Shown here piece by piece: positions 39,098-42,759 of a stretch of DNA of 42,759 nucleotides (its first letter is position 1; each line of letters opens with the position of its first letter). Under the pieces are notes generated by a model, which did not search any database, was not told the origin of the DNA, and worked only from the letters and a program-made list of their open reading frames with translations. This stretch comes from Bacteroidales bacterium (lineage in GTDB: Bacteria; Bacteroidota; Bacteroidia; Bacteroidales; UBA932): positions 1-42,759 of the forward strand of contig JAFZIN010000026.1 in NCBI GenBank assembly GCA_017554305.1. Reading direction: 5' to 3'. The translations under genes and the position numbers were made by a program.

Positions 39098-41111
39098 CTA
39101 TACTCTCATCTACATCTTTGAGTTCAACCTCATCTACTTTTGGAGTCTCACCCTTCTTTGCTCTGAGTGAACTCAGAAGCAGGAATGCTGCAACGGCCAG
39201 GTATGCAACTATTGCTACTGCCTGAGCGCCACCGGTTTGTGCCCACTCTCCGGCATAGAAGTCTTTGCCTGCAAATTTGAGTATTGCAGAGACAACTCCC
39301 ATAAGAGCACCGCCTGCAATAAAGCCGCTGGCAAGCAGTGTTCCCTTGTTTACACGTGCCTCATTGAGAGCTTTGTCTTTGCTTCTGCTTCCTACGTACC
39401 AGGCAATTGCGCCACCGGCAAGAAGAGGAAGGTTAAGATCTATCGGGATGAACATACCAAGAGCAAAAGCAAGTGCAGGCACTTTGAGGAAGTTGAGGAT
39501 AATTGCAATGACTGCGCCTATTCCGTAGAGTACCCACGGAGCTCCCTGTCCGCTCATAAGCGGCTCAATTACAGCGGCCATGGCGTTTGCCTGAGGGGCT
39601 ACCAAAGCATCCTCTCCGGTAAAGCCGTATGTCTTGTTGAGTACAATCATAACTCCGCCTACAGTTGCGGCTGCTACGAGCGTTCCAATGAACTTCCAAC
39701 TCTCCTGAACTTTTGGAGTTGAACCAATCCAATAACCTATCTTTAAGTCTGTTATGAAACTTCCGGCAACGGAGAGAGCGGTGCAGACAACGCCTCCTAT
39801 AATAAGCGCTGCAACCATTCCAGGCACACCTTTAAGACCGCAGGCAACCAGCACTACTGAGCCTAAAATCAGGGTCATAAGAGTCATTCCGCTTACAGGG
39901 TTGCTGCCAACAATTGCAATTGCGTTTGCGGCTACCGTGGTAAAGAGGAAGGCTATTATGGTGACTATCAGAAGCGCTATGATTGCAAGCAGAAGTTTGT
40001 TGGTATCTGGAATTACGCCAAAGTAGAAGAATACGAATGTTGCGGCAAGAGCAATCAGAAGGCCCCAAACTATAATCTTCATACTAAGGTCTCTCTGAGT
40101 TCTTATCTCCTCTTTGGTTGTATCTCCCTTCTTTGAGAAACTCTTGGAAGCCAGGCCAAAAGCAGACTTTATAACGCCGGAAGATTTGATGATTCCAATG
40201 ATTCCGGCTACTGCAATACCGCCAATACCAATCTGACGTGCGTAGGTTTTGAAGATCATTTCCGGTCCCATTTCAGAAACTCCGCTGAATGTTGTTCCTA
40301 AGAAATTGACGGTATCCGGCCCGCAGAGAGCAGACATAAGAGGAATGATTACAAACCAGACAAGCATTGAGCCACAGCAGATTATGAAGGCGTACTTGAG
40401 TCCGATGATGTATCCCAAACCAAGAACTGCAGCACCTACGTTGTACTTAACCAGAACCTTGGTCTTGTCTGCAATAAAGCTTCCCCAATGGGTTGCAGTT
40501 GTGTAGATTGTCTCACTCCACCAACCAAAGGATGCAACTATGAAATCATAGATACCTCCAATTAAACCGCTGATAAGAAGCAACTTGGCACCGCCCGTAT
40601 CTCCCTCTCCGCTCTTTATTACCTGAGTGGTTGCGGTTGCTTCCGGGAACGGATACTCTCCGTCTTTATCCTTTACAAAGTACTTTCTGAAAGGAATGAG
40701 GAAGAGGATACCCAGCACGCCGCCCAGCAAACTGGAGAGGAATACCTTAATGAAATCTATCTGAATCTCCGGGTATTTGGCCTGGAGAATGTAAAGTGCA
40801 GGGAGCGTGAAGATTGCACCGGCAACAATACCTCCGGAGCAGGCTCCTATAGACTGGATTATCACATTCTCCCCCAGCGCGTTCTTTCTTTTAAGCGCGG
40901 TGGAAAGACCCACAGCAATGATGGCAATAGGTATGGCGGCTTCAAATACCTGGCCTACCTTTAATCCGAGGTAAGCGGCTGCCGCAGAGAAGATTATGGT
41001 CATTACCAGACCAATGGTAACACTGTACGCGGTGGCCTCTCTGTGTTTGCCTTCCGGCTTTAAAAGGGGCCTGTACGCCGGCTTCTTTCCTTTGTTTGTA
41101 CTCTCTGACAT
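39090..41111 (-). CDS. OPT-family oligopeptide transporter
   Basis: A 673-aa inner-membrane transporter with about 14-16 hydrophobic segments, full length for prokaryotic OPT proteins. Family patterns include the N-terminal AAAYLGLKVGQVFEAAIPIAI, SIGACSGGIVAGAIFTLPAL, and FPEATATTQVIKSGEGD. OPT proteins import small peptides, and some take up metal-chelate conjugates; the co-operonic peptidase T points to peptides. The tail is acidic (VDEVELKDVDESIDE). The upstream minus-strand sequence has only a weak TAACTTCG box. Confidence 0.93.
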   Translation of the reverse strand: MSESTNKGKKPAYRPLLKPEGKHREATAYSVTIGLVMTIIFSAAAAYLGLKVGQVFEAAIPIAIIAVGLSTALKRKNALGENVIIQSIGACSGGIVAGAIFTLPALYILQAKYPEIQIDFIKVFLSSLLGGVLGILFLIPFRKYFVKDKDGEYPFPEATATTQVIKSGEGDTGGAKLLLISGLIGGIYDFIVASFGWWSETIYTTATHWGSFIADKTKVLVKYNVGAAVLGLGYIIGLKYAFIICCGSMLVWFVIIPLMSALCGPDTVNFLGTTFSGVSEMGPEMIFKTYARQIGIGGIAVAGIIGIIKSSGVIKSAFGLASKSFSKKGDTTKEEIRTQRDLSMKIIVWGLLIALAATFVFFYFGVIPDTNKLLLAIIALLIVTIIAFLFTTVAANAIAIVGSNPVSGMTLMTLILGSVVLVACGLKGVPGMVAALIIGGVVCTALSVAGSFITDLKIGYWIGSTPKVQESWKFIGTLVAAATVGGVMIVLNKTYGFTGEDALVAPQANAMAAVIEPLMSGQGAPWVLYGIGAVIAIILNFLKVPALAFALGMFIPIDLNLPLLAGGAIAWYVGSRSKDKALNEARVNKGTLLASGFIAGGALMGVVSAILKFAGKDFYAGEWAQTGGAQAVAIVAYLAVAAFLLLSSLRAKKGETPKVDEVELKDVDESIDE

Positions 41112-41155
41112 AATTGTTCAATTTGATTTTGAGCGAAGTTACAAAAAAGAATGGT

Positions 41156-41163
41156 TATATTTG
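41156..41163 (+). promoter_or_regulatory. -7 box for the secreted protein gene at 41189
   Basis: TATATTTG lies 25 nt before the ATG. The nearest TTTG (41128-41131) is 24 nt upstream, longer than the usual 19-21 nt. Confidence 0.5.
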
Positions 41164-41188
41164 TACTATAGCAATTATCTCAGGAATT

Positions 41189-42025
41189 ATGAGGAACCGG
41201 ACAAAATACATTTTACTTCTCTTTTCATTTGCATTTCTGCTCTTTTCTCAAAAAGTTCACGCTCAATTTGAGGGCGGGGTAAAAGATTCACTCAGAGTGC
41301 TTTGCGTAAAGTATGATACTTGCGGTGCACAATCAGACGGATTGGTTTGCATAAGTTTTACAATGGAGTGTGACACTCTTAAAATGCCAACGTTTATGGT
41401 GGGTGATTCCATTGTTCAGTTTGTAAGTGACATAAACGTAGAAAAGATAAATTCCGTTCAGTTTCTTTACGGCAATACTCTTACAAAGAAACTGGCAAAA
41501 GCTTTTCCAACCGGACTGATTGCTGTAACTCTCAAGGACGGAGAGGATTACAACACCTGCCAGGCAATACCGGAGGGAAACAATCTTACAAGAAAAGCGC
41601 TTGTAACCAGAATATCTTTAAACGATTTCAACAACAAGAACGGAGAGTTCTCTCAGAGAATCAGTGAGTTAATAGACCTCTACGGCACGGACGATGCCTA
41701 CTTCCGCCAGTATAAGTACCTGAATATGAACAGAGCAACTCCTATACTCGCGATAGATTCTCTGGAGAAAAAAGCGTTGGTCCAAAGTTTTAACGATTTC
41801 CGCCCCGGCGCAATTGCGGATGTTATAATGTATTCATCAGAGGAGGCGCAAAAGATAATAGGGGATAAGGGAGTAAACGGTTTGGTGGTGGCTGTGATAG
41901 ATTCAAAACACACTCTGGCTGAGGCTCTTATGAGTCCTGTGGAAAAGCTGGAAAGAACACTGAATGAGATGATTGTGGTCAATTTCCGCTCCCTGCTGTT
42001 AAGAGAGCCTATGCATATAGAATAA
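41189..42025 (+). CDS. Secreted protein with two TonB-plug-like motifs, function unknown
   Basis: A 278-aa exported protein. The ATG at 41189 (MRNRTKYILLLFSFAFLLFS, cleavage near VHAQ) is chosen because the frame upstream to 41114 runs through the promoter box and would bury the signal peptide. Two segments resemble the I-x-x-I-x-V-L-K...Y-G-x-x-G-x-N-G-V-I motif of TonB-receptor plugs and related domains: VEKINSVQFLYGNTLTKKLA followed by TGLIAVTLK, and AIADVIMYSSEEAQKIIG followed by GVNGLVVAVI. There is no barrel, so it is not itself a receptor. mscL follows 39 nt downstream. Confidence 0.65.
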   Translation: MRNRTKYILLLFSFAFLLFSQKVHAQFEGGVKDSLRVLCVKYDTCGAQSDGLVCISFTMECDTLKMPTFMVGDSIVQFVSDINVEKINSVQFLYGNTLTKKLAKAFPTGLIAVTLKDGEDYNTCQAIPEGNNLTRKALVTRISLNDFNNKNGEFSQRISELIDLYGTDDAYFRQYKYLNMNRATPILAIDSLEKKALVQSFNDFRPGAIADVIMYSSEEAQKIIGDKGVNGLVVAVIDSKHTLAEALMSPVEKLERTLNEMIVVNFRSLLLREPMHIE

Positions 42026-42064
42026 GATATACCTATAATATAATAACAACTAAAAAGACGCCCT

Positions 42065-42487
42065 ATGAAGAAATTTATCTCAGAATTCAAGGAGTTTGCA
42101 GTTAAAGGCAATGCCGTAGATATGGCGGTAGCTGTAGTACTCGGCGGTGCATTCGGAGCCATTGTAAATTCATTGGTAAACGATCTCATTATGCCTGCAA
42201 TTGGTGTGCTGATAGGCGGCAAAGACTTTGCTAGTCTGGCACTTACACTGAAAGAGGCAGTAGTTGAAAATGGTGAAACTGTTAAAGAGGCCGTGCTGTT
42301 TAAGTATGGTCAGTTCATTAACACCATCATCTCATTCTTAATTATTTCCTTCACTATCTTCCTGGTAATTAAGGGATTGAACTCTCTTAAGAGAAAGAAG
42401 GAAGAAGCTCCTGCAGCTCCGCCTGAGCCAAGTGCAGAGGAGAAACTTTTAACAGAAATCAGAGATCTCCTCAAAGAGAAAAAGTAA
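42065..42487 (+). CDS. mscL: Large-conductance mechanosensitive channel
   Basis: Opens under membrane tension to release solutes after osmotic downshock. It is 140 aa, the normal size for the homopentameric MscL. The N-terminal helix [20 protein letters not shown] and first transmembrane segment [21 protein letters not shown] are highly conserved. The second transmembrane helix spans about residues 82-101, followed by a charged C-terminal bundle helix ([17 protein letters not shown]). It is followed by a clear terminator. Confidence 0.96.
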   Translation: MKKFISEFKEFAVKGNAVDMAVAVVLGGAFGAIVNSLVNDLIMPAIGVLIGGKDFASLALTLKEAVVENGETVKEAVLFKYGQFINTIISFLIISFTIFLVIKGLNSLKRKKEEAPAAPPEPSAEEKLLTEIRDLLKEKK

Positions 42488-42552
42488 TTTTTGAGCCTTT
42501 TTCCGGAATTTTGAGCCCAAAATTCAAAATTTTTGAAAAATTTTTTGGAACA

Positions 42553-42592
42553 AAAATCGCCTCTACAGATGCCTGTGAAGGCGATTTTAAAT
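42553..42592 (+). terminator. Terminator after mscL
   Basis: AAAATCGCC (42553-42561) and GGCGATTTT (42580-42588) pair perfectly; an inner ACAG/CTGT helix extends the structure. An AT-rich stretch follows. Confidence 0.75.
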
Positions 42593-42629
42593 TTTCTTCA
42601 AAAAAAAGTAAAAAATATTTGCAGAAAAA

Positions 42630-42660
42630 TTTGGAGGTAAGAAAAGAATGTCTACCTTTG
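42630..42660 (+). promoter_or_regulatory. Strong promoter, probably of an rRNA operon
   Basis: TTTG (42630-42633), 19 nt, TACCTTTG (42653-42660), followed by CAACCCG. TTTGGAGG at the -33 and TTTGCA/CACCCG at the -7 are how Bacteroidales rRNA promoters look (from memory of the group). Confidence 0.7.
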
Positions 42661-42759
42661 CAACCCGTTTCGCGAAAATTTTTCCCGGAACGCAGTTCAT
42701 TGACATCATGAAGACAAGCAGCAACTTTAGAAAAAGTTGGTTTATGTACAAGACATAAA
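42661..42759 (+). other. Probable rRNA-operon leader, cut by the window edge
   Basis: No ORF is credible here. CAGTTCATTGACATC (42693-42707) resembles the boxA-like GTTCTTTGACAT sequence of Bacteroidota 16S leaders. ACAAGCAGCAACTTTAG and further A-rich sequence follow to the edge. The 16S gene itself is not in view. Confidence 0.5.

Noticed and set aside
42511-42711. 66-codon ORF after mscL
   Set aside because: It crosses the mscL terminator and the strong promoter at 42630-42660, is Lys/Phe-rich low complexity, and has no initiation context.

Overview
The window comes from a bacterium of the phylum Bacteroidota, most likely order Bacteroidales. Evidence: promoters of the TTTG-N19/20-TAnnTTTG type recur in front of most transcription units, Shine-Dalgarno sequences are weak or absent, and the gene set (TonB-dependent receptor, OprO/P-type porin, NamZ/DUF1343, PFOR, DUF4143 ATPase, HigB/HigA, OPT transporter) is typical of that group. 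The species cannot be named from this sequence. No phage, insertion sequence or CRISPR array was seen.

Layout. 1-2331: end of a dTDP-L-rhamnose operon (rmlA truncated at the left edge, rmlC, rmlD). 2341-7172: tRNA-Arg(CCG) on the minus strand, fabD and pyruvate:ferredoxin oxidoreductase, each protein gene with its own promoter. 7198-10240: a TonB-dependent receptor and an MBL-fold hydrolase. 10284-12065 (minus): a carboxyltransferase of the oxaloacetate decarboxylase alpha / pyruvate carboxylase B family whose C-terminal biotinyl-like domain lacks the biotin lysine. 12163-17234: tRNA-His, a leader with three related hairpins, then metH-metF (methionine and one-carbon metabolism). 17271-18737: a DUF308 membrane protein and a phosphoesterase lipoprotein. 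18734-20057 (minus): a MORN-repeat protein and a ten-CxxC zinc-finger protein, both apparently exported.

20125-26400 is the accessory part: a higB-higA toxin-antitoxin pair, a secreted protein with a JAMM-like motif, a HExxH lipoprotein, a split chromate transporter, a free-standing tRNA-Ile/tRNA-Ala pair, a DUF4143 ATPase, and a second, toxin-less higA in inverted orientation. The two higA copies are 462-bp inverted repeats flanking about 5 kb. 26487-29455 (minus) encodes a secreted unknown protein, a small beta-barrel protein and an OprO/P-type porin.

29601-36297 is a tight operon: GT2 glycosyltransferase, a HIT/GalT-like::SpoIID fusion, an AmpG-like transporter and NamZ exo-N-acetylmuramidase. 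Together they look like peptidoglycan-fragment turnover or salvage. It is followed by a 134-nt element that folds into a roughly 28-bp imperfect hairpin and is neither a gene nor a normal terminator. The right end holds a low-complexity secreted protein, an OPT peptide transporter with peptidase T, a secreted protein with two TonB-plug-like motifs, mscL, and what looks like the promoter and leader of an rRNA operon running off the edge.

Best leads: the metH leader with interchangeable hairpin arms, the biotin-less carboxyltransferase, the signal-less HIT::SpoIID fusion inside a wall-salvage operon, the structured element at 36331-36464, and the orphan antitoxin copy.
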